Shown piece by piece: positions 1-8,472 of a DNA stretch of 64,000 nucleotides. A model generated the notes under the pieces. That model was not told where the DNA came from. It saw nothing but the letters and a program-made list of their open reading frames with translations, and ran no database searches. A program made the translations under genes and the position numbers. Source of the stretch: an uncultured Lachnospiraceae bacterium (GTDB taxonomy: Bacteria > Bacillota_A > Clostridia > Lachnospirales > Lachnospiraceae); NCBI GenBank assembly GCA_902801585.1, contig CADCIU010000016.1:1-64000 (forward strand). Reading direction: 5' to 3'. Positions within the stretch are counted from its first letter, which is position 1. The number at the start of each line of letters is the position of its first letter.

Positions 1-1311
1 TGCGATGGGGAAGGCCCACCACACGTTGGTGACATTGCCGGTCTTGGACAAAAGCCAGGCCGCGGGCAGCAGGACGACCAGCTGTCTTCCCAGTGAGATG
101 ATCAGAGAGTAAATACTCTGTGAGAAGGCCTGGAAGATGGAACCGGATATGATGCCCAAGGCAGCCAGCGGGAAACACAGACTGATGATCCTCTGCGCGG
201 GCACACCGATCTTGAGCATTTCCGCGTCCGCATTGAACAGGCCGAGGAGCTGCGCGGGGAACACATGCATGATCAGGGTTCCGATGAGCATGATGCCGAC
301 AGCCAGGGAGAAAGAGAATTTCAGGGCTTCGTCGATGCGGTCCCTGCGCCTTGCGCCGTAGTTGTAGGCCAGAACGGGGATCAGTCCGTTGTTGAGGCCG
401 AATACCGGCATGAAGAAGAAACTCTGCAGTTTGAAGTACACACCGAAGACGGCTGTTGCAGTCGTGGAGAATGCGGTCAGGATCACATTCATTCCGTAGG
501 TCATGATCGATCCGATCGACATCATCAGGATGGACGGAACACCGACAAAATAGATCTGCCCAATCACATCTTTGTCGACCTTCAGGATCTTCTTCCAGCT
601 CAGACGGATGTCGGGATTGAACTTCAGGTTCATGATCAGGCCGAGGATCGCGGCTATGCTCTGTCCCAGAACAGTCGCATAGGCGGCACCGGCCACACCG
701 AGCTTGGGGAAGCCGAAAAGACCGAAGATCATGATGGGGTCGAAGATAATGTTGATGATGGCTCCGGCGGTCTGGCTGATCATGCTCAGCTGCGTGCGGC
801 CTGTGGACTGAAGGAGTCTCTCGAAAGTCATCTGGAAGAAGAGGCCGAGAGAGAAGCCTGTCACCGTAGAGAGGTAAGCGTGTCCGTCGGAGATGATCTC
901 CGCAGCAGCCGCACTGTTTGTGCTGGACCGCAGCTGTACGGCGATGGCCCAGTGGGAGCCGAAGATCGCGAACAAAAGGAATGCGATAAAGCTGCAGAAG
1001 GTCAGAAATATGCCCATGTTGGCGGCCGCGTCGGATCTGTCGAACCGTTTCTCGCCCAAAGAGCGGGAGAGCAGAGCGTTCATGCCGACGCCGGTACCGG
1101 AGCCGACAGCGATCATCAGGCTCTGGAGGGGAAAGGCGTAAGTGACTGCTGAGAGGGCGTTCTGGCCCAGTCTTGCGACGAATACGCTGTCCACGACATT
1201 GTAGAGAGCCTGGACCAGCATGGAGATCATCATCGGCAGCGCCATACTGATGAGCAGTTTTTTGACGGGCATGACGCCCATTTTGTTTTCTTTGGGAGTA
1301 TTAGATGCCAA
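1..1311 (-). CDS. MATE-family multidrug/cation efflux transporter (3' end missing)
   Basis: Reading the minus strand from 1311 gives an open frame of 437 codons running off the window edge, so the C-terminal end is missing. Early residues read KLLISMALPMMISMLVQALY followed by NVVDSVFVARLGQNALSAV, which is the typical first-helix signature of MATE (NorM/DinF-like) exporters; later segments are hydrophobic helices and the visible end reads TNVWWAFPIA, as in the last MATE helices. The family uses Na+ or H+ gradients to export drugs or metabolites across the membrane. The start is probably TTG at 1311, preceded by AAAGGAG; an in-frame ATG at 1281 is the alternative. A MATE is usually about 450 residues, so few are lost. 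The substrate cannot be told. Confidence 0.9.
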   Translation of the reverse strand, partial: MASNTPKENKMGVMPVKKLLISMALPMMISMLVQALYNVVDSVFVARLGQNALSAVTYAFPLQSLMIAVGSGTGVGMNALLSRSLGEKRFDRSDAAANMGIFLTFCSFIAFLLFAIFGSHWAIAVQLRSSTNSAAAAEIISDGHAYLSTVTGFSLGLFFQMTFERLLQSTGRTQLSMISQTAGAIINIIFDPIMIFGLFGFPKLGVAGAAYATVLGQSIAAILGLIMNLKFNPDIRLSWKKILKVDKDVIGQIYFVGVPSILMMSIGSIMTYGMNVILTAFSTTATAVFGVYFKLQSFFFMPVFGLNNGLIPVLAYNYGARRRDRIDEALKFSFSLAVGIMLIGTLIMHVFPAQLLGLFNADAEMLKIGVPAQRIISLCFPLAALGIISGSIFQAFSQSIYSLIISLGRQLVVLLPAAWLLSKTGNVTNVWWAFPIA

Positions 1312-1460
1312 GGTTTATCTCCTTTATTTGGGTTGTTCTCAATGAAGCCATGACATTATAGCACAAGTGCGGAGCGAAGTGCTATATCAGGATTTTTAAA
1401 TATTGCGGCATCTGTTAAGAGCGCATAGCCGATTATAATGAAATTGCAGGGGGATGTGAA

Positions 1461-2117
1461 ATGGACAGAGAAATATACACGCTGAAAGTGTACTCCACAA
1501 GAACGGAGTACGATACTTTTCGTCTGGAACTGACACCGCACGAAAATGATGAAGAGAACGATTATCTAGGCATGAATTTCAACGTGACCCTGTGGTGCAG
1601 GGGGTCACTGTGCGCCAAACTGTGGGGAAAACTCTACGACGAGCTCCTGGTGTACGGCAGTGCGCTCGACATACTGAATGCAGCGGATCCTTTCGGACCG
1701 GAGGAGGTCGCTCTGGCGGAAGCGTTCAATGAATGCACACAGATGCAGGTGAGAACCAAGGAGTGGAAGAATACACAGGGATTTTCGGGGTACCTGCAAG
1801 GCGTGTTTGTTCTCCCGCAGTACCGGCGAAGAGGGATCGCGCGCTATCTTTTGACCCATCTGCACAGGATCCTTTATCATGCGCTCAACATTCGGATCCG
1901 GGCTGTCGGAGTATCGTCGAAGCCGATCGCGGAGATGGACGGCGAGCCGGTGAATGATGCGGTGCAGAGTGCCCTCAACAGGGAAATCCTTGCAAAGTGC
2001 GGATACAGCGAGATTCAGGATCTGTCTCTACAGGGAATGACCTACGGAAATTATGAGGAGGAGGAAGAGACGGGGACCGGATATTATGTCAGGGCCTATC
2101 CGCCTGAAAACGGGTGA
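1461..2117 (+). CDS. GNAT-like N-acetyltransferase
   Basis: Encodes 218 residues. The middle contains GVFVLPQYRRRGIARYLL (about residues 114-131), which fits motif A of the GNAT fold, where an R-x-x-G-x-A loop binds the pyrophosphate of acetyl-CoA. The N-terminal 100 residues do not resemble a specific subfamily, so the acceptor is unknown. The start ATG follows AGGGGG with suitable spacing. The gene is divergent from the MATE exporter and convergent with the rhodanese gene, so it appears to be transcribed alone. The call rests mainly on the one motif; a GNAT fold is likely, a precise function is not claimed. Confidence 0.65.
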   Translation: MDREIYTLKVYSTRTEYDTFRLELTPHENDEENDYLGMNFNVTLWCRGSLCAKLWGKLYDELLVYGSALDILNAADPFGPEEVALAEAFNECTQMQVRTKEWKNTQGFSGYLQGVFVLPQYRRRGIARYLLTHLHRILYHALNIRIRAVGVSSKPIAEMDGEPVNDAVQSALNREILAKCGYSEIQDLSLQGMTYGNYEEEEETGTGYYVRAYPPENG

Positions 2118-2153
2118 TGCGCCCGGACTGCCCGGCCCCTGCGGCATGAACTG

Positions 2154-2179
2154 CAAAAAAGTGCGCTTCTTCAGCGCAC
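2154..2179 (-). terminator. Intrinsic terminator of the rhodanese gene, overlapping its last codons
   Basis: On the minus strand the seven-base arms GTGCGCT and AGCGCAC are separated by a five-base loop and followed by six T residues. The upstream arm lies within the last codons of the rhodanese gene and its stop codon (2171-2173) falls inside the structure, so the hairpin starts in coding sequence. Confidence 0.7.
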
Positions 2180-2494
2180 CAGTTCGCCTTTATAGTGATT
2201 CAGGCCCCCTATATTGGTCACGTTTGTGAAACCCATCTCCTTGATCATGGAAGTGGCCTGACCGGAGCGCGCGCCGCTCTGACAATAGACAAAGACCGGC
2301 GCATGGATATCGCGAATGTGGTTGACGATCAGGTGGATACTGTGCAGGGGGACATTGATGCTGCCCTCGATGTGTCCGGCTTCATATTCGGGGCCGGTCC
2401 TGACGTCCACGAGATAAGCGCCCGGCGCTGCCCTGAAAGTCTCTACGCCATCGTTGATATCGGTTTTTTTGAATAGTTTATCTATGAATCCCAT
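2171..2494 (-). CDS. Rhodanese-like domain protein
   Basis: A 107-residue single rhodanese domain. The region LVDVRTGPEYEAGHIEGSIN is the classical CH2A motif and CQSGARS is the active-site loop with the sulfur-accepting cysteine. Single-domain rhodaneses carry persulfide sulfur and transfer it to acceptors such as thiols or biosynthetic enzymes in the cytosol; there is no signal peptide. The start ATG is preceded by AAAGGA about ten bases upstream. It is transcribed divergently from the esterase gene, and its terminator hairpin overlaps the stop codon. The sulfur donor and acceptor are unknown. Confidence 0.9.
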   Translation of the reverse strand: MGFIDKLFKKTDINDGVETFRAAPGAYLVDVRTGPEYEAGHIEGSINVPLHSIHLIVNHIRDIHAPVFVYCQSGARSGQATSMIKEMGFTNVTNIGGLNHYKGELVR

Positions 2495-2627
2495 ATTGAG
2501 TTTTTCCTTTCCTGCAACTGCATCTGAAATGCTGATAAGGTCCTGCTACGCTCTAATCTTATCATGGAGATTTTGCGGAGCGCAAGGGATCTGCTGTAAA
2601 GGCGCTCGATCCGAAAAGGAGGAGTAT

Positions 2628-3473
2628 ATGTTTCACGAAATTGTCAAAAAAGAGATCCGGGTGCCCGGCAGCCTCACGGACACGTATCTGGAGACATTCA
2701 TCCTGAATGTGACAGAGAAGTTCATGGTGCAGCAGCGTCCCCTTGTCCTCGTCTGCCCGGGTGGCGGTTACCACTTCACTTCGGAGCGGGAAGCGGAGAT
2801 CGTCGCACTCCAATTCAGCGCCATGGGCTATCACACGGCTGTACTGCGCTACTCATGCGCGCCTGCCCGGTTCCCGACTTCGCTGCTGGAGCTGACGAAG
2901 GCAGTGGCTTATCTGCGCGCCCATGCAGACGAATACAAGATCGATCCTGACAAGATCGCGGTCCTGGGTTTTTCTGCCGGCGGTCATCTGGCGGCGTCTC
3001 TGGGCGTATTCTGGAACACAGAGTGGTTTTCACAGATTCGCGCCGACAACGGCGTGAAGCTGACAGCGGAGGAGATCCGCCCCAATGCGCTGATACTGGC
3101 ATATCCGGTCATCACGTCCGGGGAGCACGCGCACAGAGAGTCTTTTGTCAACCTGTTAGGGGAAGAGAATGTCAAAGACATCTCTCTTTTGGAGAAGATG
3201 TCTTTGGAAAAGCAGGATATGAGGGACGTGCCGCCCGCGTTTGTCTGGCATACCACATACGATGAATCGGTCCCTGTGGAGAACTCTCTGTATTTTGTCA
3301 CAGAGCTGGTGAAGGCGGGAAAACCGGTCGAGTATCACCTGTTTCCCGGAAATGTCCACGGCATGAGCCTGGCGGACTGGAGGACCCGGTCGGAAAAGCG
3401 CATGCATGACGCGACATCTTCACAGTGGATCGAGCTGGCTCACAGCTGGCTCGAGAAGTGGAAGCGCACTTGA
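2628..3473 (+). CDS. Alpha/beta hydrolase, acetyl-esterase/lipase type
   Basis: Encodes 281 residues from ATG 2628, chosen because AAAAGGAGG lies just upstream; the frame is open further 5' but that part has no coding character. The oxyanion segment PGGGYHF (44-50), nucleophile motif GFSAGGHLA with Ser116, a later Asp region (HTTYDESVP) and GNVHGMS with the probable catalytic His form a complete serine-hydrolase triad. The pattern resembles Aes/BD-FAE-like acetyl esterases, often active on acetylated plant polysaccharide fragments in gut and rumen Clostridia. No signal peptide is present, so it is probably cytoplasmic. The substrate is inference. Confidence 0.88.
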   Translation: MFHEIVKKEIRVPGSLTDTYLETFILNVTEKFMVQQRPLVLVCPGGGYHFTSEREAEIVALQFSAMGYHTAVLRYSCAPARFPTSLLELTKAVAYLRAHADEYKIDPDKIAVLGFSAGGHLAASLGVFWNTEWFSQIRADNGVKLTAEEIRPNALILAYPVITSGEHAHRESFVNLLGEENVKDISLLEKMSLEKQDMRDVPPAFVWHTTYDESVPVENSLYFVTELVKAGKPVEYHLFPGNVHGMSLADWRTRSEKRMHDATSSQWIELAHSWLEKWKRT

Positions 3474-3482
3474 TCGTATTGA

Positions 3483-4715
3483 TCATTTCCTGTGATAGGA
3501 CTCATACCAGACATCACAGAACGTGTCCCAGGGGTCGCGCGACATCAGACACAGAAGGATGAAGGATTCATAGGGGTTTACGGGATACATCCGGATCATG
3601 CCGGACTGGACCAGGATCTCGTTGATCTGGTCAATGAATTCCATGCAGCGCTTTTTCCGCATCTGCGGCGACCTGAATTCCCAGTTCTCCTGCGAGTAGA
3701 TAAAGAAGAGAAGGGTTATGAGGTCATAGCGGTCCACTTCAAGAGTCTGTTTGCGGAGTCCGTTCATCCTCTGTCTGGAAAGCCTGTACCGCGCAAATTT
3801 GTCTTTCAGAAGAGAGTCTTTCATGCTCTGAATATTGCCGTCCTCTGAATAATCGGTGGAGCTGTACAGTGTCTCCTCCACCATGCGCAGGCTGATGTCC
3901 GAGGAGGACATGTCTCTGGTAAATCCCGAGGACAGGTCGGAATTGTCATGGTCAAAGTGGGACCTCGTCTTATCTTCGGCGATCAGAGCGATGACGGTAT
4001 CCAGCAGCAGGTCGAAATTGGTGTAGGCGGCGTCCTTCTTTTTCTCATACTTGACCTTGGTCTTCAAGTGGCACAGGTAGGCCTTGATCTCCTCGTCGGA
4101 CCGCATCTTTCCGAGTTTGGGACTTCCCGTGAGCACTGGGGTGCGCGGGTCCGAGGGATCCATGGAGTTATAGTAATCGATCAGGGACTGTGCTTTGGCA
4201 TAATCAAAGCCGTTGAAATAACAATACTGATAGATGGCTTCCTTGAAATCAACCAGATTGAAGGACCGTTCATTGAGGTATTTGACCAGGAAGGTCTCCA
4301 CATCCTCGATGCTCATGCGCAGGCCGAAGCCAAGGAGAAAAACTACGGAGCGCCGGACGGACGTCTGGGTCAGCCATTTTTTGACAGAGGCAGAAGGGGC
4401 GCGGGTGGATGCCTCCATGGAGAAAGGTGTCCCATTTTTCTTGAAAGAGGTTATAATAAGCTGTATGTAGTCTTTGAGTCCGATCGAAGAAAAGGATGGA
4501 CCCATGTCAAAGTGTCCAAAGAGATACCTTCGGAGCTGGTCGCCGAAGGATACCTGCTCTTTGTTTTCTAAAAGGAAGTTGAGTATGACTTCGGGACTCT
4601 GATCTTCAAAATCTCTGGAGCTGATGACAGTCCGCAGGCTGCGCGCCGCCATCTTCGTGTATTCATAGTCGCGAACGGTTGTATTGCTGTCGATCAGAGA
4701 CTGGATCGTATTCAT
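3483..4715 (-). CDS. Conserved-looking protein of unknown function
   Basis: A 410-residue soluble protein that I do not recognise. ATG 4715 is preferred because AAGGAG sits nine bases upstream; a longer reading from TTG 4733 would place that ribosome site inside the gene. The sequence is rich in charged and aromatic residues, with predicted helices, a Lys-rich stretch (KTKVKYEKKKD) in the middle, and no signal peptide or membrane segment. It converges on the esterase gene with only nine bases between them and is divergent from the zinc-ribbon lectin gene. The all-helical look and position near a kinase gene would suit a regulatory protein, but no function is claimed. Confidence 0.7.
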   Translation of the reverse strand: MNTIQSLIDSNTTVRDYEYTKMAARSLRTVISSRDFEDQSPEVILNFLLENKEQVSFGDQLRRYLFGHFDMGPSFSSIGLKDYIQLIITSFKKNGTPFSMEASTRAPSASVKKWLTQTSVRRSVVFLLGFGLRMSIEDVETFLVKYLNERSFNLVDFKEAIYQYCYFNGFDYAKAQSLIDYYNSMDPSDPRTPVLTGSPKLGKMRSDEEIKAYLCHLKTKVKYEKKKDAAYTNFDLLLDTVIALIAEDKTRSHFDHDNSDLSSGFTRDMSSSDISLRMVEETLYSSTDYSEDGNIQSMKDSLLKDKFARYRLSRQRMNGLRKQTLEVDRYDLITLLFFIYSQENWEFRSPQMRKKRCMEFIDQINEILVQSGMIRMYPVNPYESFILLCLMSRDPWDTFCDVWYESYHRK

Positions 4716-4742
4716 GGATAGAGACTCCTTCAAGATAGTACA

Positions 4743-4764
4743 AAGACAGAACTAAGACAGAACT
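4743..4764. repeat. Two tandem copies of an 11-bp repeat in a divergent promoter region
   Basis: The unit AAGACAGAACT occurs twice back to back, just upstream of the unknown gene at 3483-4715. The 4716-4892 region also holds several TATAAT-like hexamers on both strands, so the repeat could be an operator or chance slippage. Confidence 0.5.
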
Positions 4765-4892
4765 TTTTTATTACAGATCATTGTATAAGACCATTATAAT
4801 AATAGTATTGGGTCAAAATATACTCGTACCCGAATAATGATCCTGACATTATTATAACACTTTAAACTGGATCTTAAACCGGAGGAATTGCT

Positions 4893-5993
4893 GTGAAATG
4901 TCCAATTTGCGGTAGAGATAGCGAAGGAAATTTCTGTCAGTTTTGCGGGGCCGGGTTATCGAACCGGCCGGCAGACAGAAAAGGTGCGGATGACAGAACG
5001 GTGCATATAGGTCCCGCATCGGGGATTCCCGGGAGGAATTCATCGGACCGCACTGTGAAGGGACAGGACCGATTGCAGAACGACCGGCCGGCCAATCCCG
5101 GCGCGCAAAGAGGCGGAAGTTCGTACGGGGGTCCGGGGAGCCTTAGCGGAAACCCACAAAGCGACCGGCGGCCGGGAGCGCCCGGATTGGGCGGGCCTTC
5201 TTCGGGGGCTTCGGGCAGACCGGATCGAAACACGGTCTATGTGGGGATCATGGTGACGATCACGGCAGTACTGGTCGTTTTATTCATTGCGCTCGCCATG
5301 GCGGTCTTTAGTAAGAAAGGGAAAGGCGAAGATTCGAGTACAGCGGAAACATCCCGGGAAGATTCCGATACGGGCATTTCGGCAGCACCCGAAACGCAGC
5401 CTGCGGAGGATCCGAGCGGGGGCACGAGCAATAATACGAGCGGGGATACGACTGCCGAGCCTGTGAAGCCGACACCTAAACAGGATCAGAATTCGGAGTC
5501 CGATGACAAAAAGACATATCCCAAGCCTGATGAAACGCCGGATTACAAATTCTCTTATAATGGCCATTCGTACGGTTTCTATAACGCGAAAAAGTACAGT
5601 GGTCTGGACTCCTATGACGCAGTGGAAGCTTTCTGCGAAAAGCAGGGCGGCCATCTGGCAGTGATCAGTGATATAAATGAGAATGACAAGCTGTTCGGAG
5701 AGTTATCCGGTCATTATTCAGATACAGCCTTTTTCGGTTACAGCGATATACGGCAGGAAGGCCAATGGGTGTGGGCATATGGAACAAATAACTATGAGCA
5801 CTGGACCTATAACGACAGAGAGCAGCAGCCGGATAACGGATCCGGGTGGGGCGGGGATGAAGATGTCGCCGAATTCAATTATGACGGCAGAAAAGATGAC
5901 ATCATCAATGACGGCACGTGGAATGATGCCCCGTTCCGGCAGAACACTTCACTCTTTATCTGTGAGTGGGAGTACGATTGGATCAATAACTGA
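4893..5993 (+). CDS. Membrane-anchored zinc-ribbon protein with C-terminal C-type-lectin-like domain
   Basis: Encodes 366 residues from GTG 4893, with GGAGG seven bases upstream. The order is: a zinc ribbon (Cys3, Cys6, Cys15, Cys18); a disordered Gly/Pro/Arg-rich region to about residue 110; one membrane helix (about 116-139); an extracytoplasmic Ser/Thr/Asp-rich linker; and a C-type-lectin-like domain (about 216-366). The latter shows AVEAFCEKQGGHLAVI, FFGYSD, WVWAYG, and the terminal NDAPFRQNTSLFICEWE. The topology puts the ribbon inside and the lectin outside, as in a receptor. The facing gene encodes a Ser/Thr kinase that also starts with a zinc ribbon, suggesting a signalling pair. The lectin ligand is unknown, and many bacterial domains of this fold do not bind sugar. 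Confidence 0.85.
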   Translation: MKCPICGRDSEGNFCQFCGAGLSNRPADRKGADDRTVHIGPASGIPGRNSSDRTVKGQDRLQNDRPANPGAQRGGSSYGGPGSLSGNPQSDRRPGAPGLGGPSSGASGRPDRNTVYVGIMVTITAVLVVLFIALAMAVFSKKGKGEDSSTAETSREDSDTGISAAPETQPAEDPSGGTSNNTSGDTTAEPVKPTPKQDQNSESDDKKTYPKPDETPDYKFSYNGHSYGFYNAKKYSGLDSYDAVEAFCEKQGGHLAVISDINENDKLFGELSGHYSDTAFFGYSDIRQEGQWVWAYGTNNYEHWTYNDREQQPDNGSGWGGDEDVAEFNYDGRKDDIINDGTWNDAPFRQNTSLFICEWEYDWINN

Positions 5994-6018
5994 GAAGTAA
6001 AAGAGAGATCAAACATAT

Positions 6019-6064
6019 AGAGCCTGACCGCTGCCGGAAAAGTCCGGAGACGGTCAGGCTCTTC
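6019..6064. terminator. Bidirectional terminator between the lectin and kinase genes
   Basis: Twelve-base arms AGAGCCTGACCG and CGGTCAGGCTCT flank a 20-base loop midway between two convergent genes. T-rich sequence follows on the plus strand and A/T-rich sequence on the other side, fitting shared use. Confidence 0.75.
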
Positions 6065-6097
6065 ATTTTCAGTATTTTGGCACATCGGCACCCTTGG

Positions 6098-7420
6098 TCA
6101 ACGGAAATAGATCGACATCAAAAAGATGACACCGGCGACCAGCAGTATATCGACAATGAGCATGGCCATCAGAACACCGCTGGAATTCTTGGGAGGCTGC
6201 TCGTAAGGCGGATACTCTTCAACCGGAGGATAAGGATCGATCGGCTTATAAGGCTCTACCGGATTGTAAGGATCTACCGGATTGTAAGGGTCAACCGGGT
6301 TATAAGGGTCAACCGGATTGTAAGGGTCAACCGGATTGTAAGGGTCAACCGGATTATAAGGATCAACCGGGTTATAAGGATCAGGTGTAAATGACTTGAT
6401 CGTCTGATCGTATGTGCCGTGAAGCGCATCACGCAGCTCGGCAATGGTCTGGATCCTGTTCTCAGCCTTGATCTCCAGCCCCTTGAGAATCGCAGCTTCC
6501 TGCTGGGGAGGGATCCTCACGCCTTGGTCTGAAAGCGATATCAGAGGGACACCTGAGATCAGCCGCTCATTGGGAGCAGGCGGCGCCTGCCCGGTCAGCA
6601 TCGTGTACATGGTTCCGCAAAGAGCGAAAATGTCCGTAAAAGGTCCTTGCTGCCCGTGTTTGGTTCGCTGTTCGATCGGCGCATAGGTCGGATTGAGTAC
6701 TATGGACATTGTCTGCGATGATGTGGAGATCACTCTTGCAGCGCCAAAATCCAGAAGCTTCACCCGGCGGTCCTTTGTGATCATGATGTTGTTGGGCGTT
6801 ACATCCCTGTGGATCATTCCCTTCGCATGGACCTTCTCCAGAGCATTCATGATCGGATCCACATAGTGCATGCATTCTTCAAAAGTGAAGGGACCGTTCT
6901 TTTTGATGTATTCCGAGATCGTAACACCGTCGATATATTCCATTACGATATAGCCGGTGCCGTTCTCTTCAAAGTAATCGCTGACGTATACAAAGCCTTC
7001 CAGACTCTGGAACAGCAGCATATTGCGGGCTTCAGCCGCAAACTTGCTCAGTTCCTGCTTGAACTGCTCACTCTCATCGAGGCTGCCGGTCGTGACATTC
7101 TTAGATACGGTAGTATGGCGGTTTGCATAAGCCCTCGGATAAAACTCCTTGATGGCAAAGCGCGAATTCTCGCCCAGACTTCGATTGATGCACTCATATG
7201 TGATCCCGAAACCGCCCTGATTAATGAATCTTTTGATCTCATATTTATTGTTCAGGATCGTCCCGGGCGGCAGTATATGAGAACGGGCATTTGGCATGCT
7301 CCTGACAGTATGGCCGGATGCAGATATGGGAGAGAAGGAGACTCCTCCGCAATTCTCGCAAATTTCGGCTTCTCCGGGTACGACTGTACCGCAAAGATCG
7401 CACTTTTTCATGTTACCCAT
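6098..7420 (-). CDS. Tail-anchored Ser/Thr protein kinase with N-terminal zinc ribbon and PYNPVD repeats
   Basis: Encodes 440 residues. It has a zinc ribbon (Cys7, Cys10, Cys21, Cys24), then a eukaryotic-type kinase domain from about residue 60 to 335. This includes the Gly loop NQGGFGITY, Lys91 in AIKEF, HRD (204-206) followed by VTPNN in place of the usual LKPxN, and DFG with Asp224. Residues 348-389 are seven tandem PYNPV(D/E) hexapeptides followed by two degenerate units, then a single membrane helix (about 415-437) ends the protein. The catalytic residues are present, so it should be active. With only a few residues after the helix, the kinase must face the cytoplasm and no external sensor exists in the same chain; the neighbouring lectin-like receptor could supply one (inference). 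Confidence 0.92.
   Translation of the reverse strand: MGNMKKCDLCGTVVPGEAEICENCGGVSFSPISASGHTVRSMPNARSHILPPGTILNNKYEIKRFINQGGFGITYECINRSLGENSRFAIKEFYPRAYANRHTTVSKNVTTGSLDESEQFKQELSKFAAEARNMLLFQSLEGFVYVSDYFEENGTGYIVMEYIDGVTISEYIKKNGPFTFEECMHYVDPIMNALEKVHAKGMIHRDVTPNNIMITKDRRVKLLDFGAARVISTSSQTMSIVLNPTYAPIEQRTKHGQQGPFTDIFALCGTMYTMLTGQAPPAPNERLISGVPLISLSDQGVRIPPQQEAAILKGLEIKAENRIQTIAELRDALHGTYDQTIKSFTPDPYNPVDPYNPVDPYNPVDPYNPVDPYNPVDPYNPVDPYNPVEPYKPIDPYPPVEEYPPYEQPPKNSSGVLMAMLIVDILLVAGVIFLMSIYFR
6250..6379 (-). repeat. Coding 18-bp tandem repeat in the kinase gene
   Basis: Seven 18-bp units encode PYNPVD or PYNPVE; adjacent units differ by only one to three bases, and two diverged units follow. 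It is a typical substrate for slippage and would change the juxtamembrane spacer in steps of six residues without breaking the frame. Confidence 0.9.
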
Positions 7421-7495
7421 TGTTAAAACTGACCTTTCCGATTTGGTTAAGGATTGGAAGAATATGAGTCAATTATGACATGTTGCGGATAGGAA

Positions 7496-7538
7496 TGCAA
7501 ATAATAAAACAGGCTGTGCGTACAGCACAGCCTGTTTC
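7496..7538 (-). terminator. Intrinsic terminator of the aldolase gene
   Basis: On the minus strand the arms AAACAGGCTGTGC and GCACAGCCTGTTT form a perfect stem with a short loop, followed by a T-rich tail. It lies about 40 bases after the aldolase stop codon. Confidence 0.85.
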
Positions 7539-7576
7539 GTTACACAATGCCGAATATGAAGATTCTGTGATCAGAT

Positions 7577-8440
7577 TCAAGCCTTGTTGTCAGAACCGAA
7601 GATCACGATCTTCTCCTTGACACAGTCAGTGATTGCCTGTGCGCCGGGAGCCAGGAGTTTACGAGGATCAAAGCCCTTGCCCTGAAGATCCTTGCCTTCC
7701 TCGATGTACTTTCTGGTTGCTTCTGCAAATGCGATCTGGCACTCAGTGTTTACGTTGATCTTGGAAACGCCGAGCTTGATGGCCTTCTGAACCATCTCAG
7801 TGGGGATTCCGGAGCCGCCGTGAAGAACGAGAGGCATGTCGCCAACCTTAGCCTTGATCGCCTCGAGGACGTCGAAACGAAGGCCTGCCCAGTTAGCGGG
7901 ATATTTGCCGTGGATGTTGCCGATTCCGCATGCAAGGAAGTCAACGCCGAGATCAGCGATCTTCTTGCACTCGTCAGGATCTGCACACTCGCCCTGGCTT
8001 ACGACGCCGTCTTCTTCGCCGCCGATTCCGCCGACCTCTGCCTCGATGGACATGCCCTTAGCGTGAGCAAGAGCTACCAGCTCTTTGGTCTTTTCGATGT
8101 TCTCCTCGATCGGGAAATGGGATCCGTCGAACATGATGCTGGAGAATCCGGCATCGATGCACTTAAGGCATCCTTCGTATGAGCCGTGGTCAAGATGAAG
8201 TGCTACAGGGACTGTGATGCCCTGGGATGCAATGACGTCATTGACCATGTCGACGACCATCTTGTATCCTGCCATGTACTTGCCTGCGCCTTCGGAGCAC
8301 TGAACGATAACGGGAGCGTTCATTTCCTGAGCAGCTTTCAGAACTGCCTTGGTCCACTCAAGGTTATTGAGGTTGAAAGCACCGATCGCATAGTGGCCGG
8401 CTCTTGCAGCAGCAGTCATTTCTTTTGCAGATACTAACAT
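7577..8440 (-). CDS. fba: Class II fructose-1,6-bisphosphate aldolase
   Basis: A 287-residue, Zn-dependent class II aldolase that cleaves fructose-1,6-bisphosphate to dihydroxyacetone phosphate and glyceraldehyde-3-phosphate in cytosolic glycolysis. Visible signatures are HLDHGS (Asp84 catalytic, His85 metal ligand), GNIHGKYP (His177), VLHGGSG (His207 and the phosphate loop) and KINVNTECQ near the C-terminus. Length and motif spacing match the Bacillus-type enzyme of about 285 residues. The gene has its own terminator downstream and lies just after the glgC-glgD unit on the same strand, separated by a hairpin, so the three share a central carbon/glycogen theme but probably not one transcript. 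Confidence 0.97.
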   Translation of the reverse strand: MLVSAKEMTAAARAGHYAIGAFNLNNLEWTKAVLKAAQEMNAPVIVQCSEGAGKYMAGYKMVVDMVNDVIASQGITVPVALHLDHGSYEGCLKCIDAGFSSIMFDGSHFPIEENIEKTKELVALAHAKGMSIEAEVGGIGGEEDGVVSQGECADPDECKKIADLGVDFLACGIGNIHGKYPANWAGLRFDVLEAIKAKVGDMPLVLHGGSGIPTEMVQKAIKLGVSKINVNTECQIAFAEATRKYIEEGKDLQGKGFDPRKLLAPGAQAITDCVKEKIVIFGSDNKA

Positions 8441-8472
8441 GTTAAATTCCTCCTTGATATAAATTATGGCAT

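Noticed and set aside
265..1152. A 295-codon plus-strand frame at the start
   Set aside because: Antisense to the clearly recognisable MATE exporter; very His/Asp/Glu-rich and domain-free.
6250..6379. Possible CRISPR-like array
   Set aside because: The 18-bp units have no spacers and encode PYNPVD in frame; it is a coding tandem repeat.
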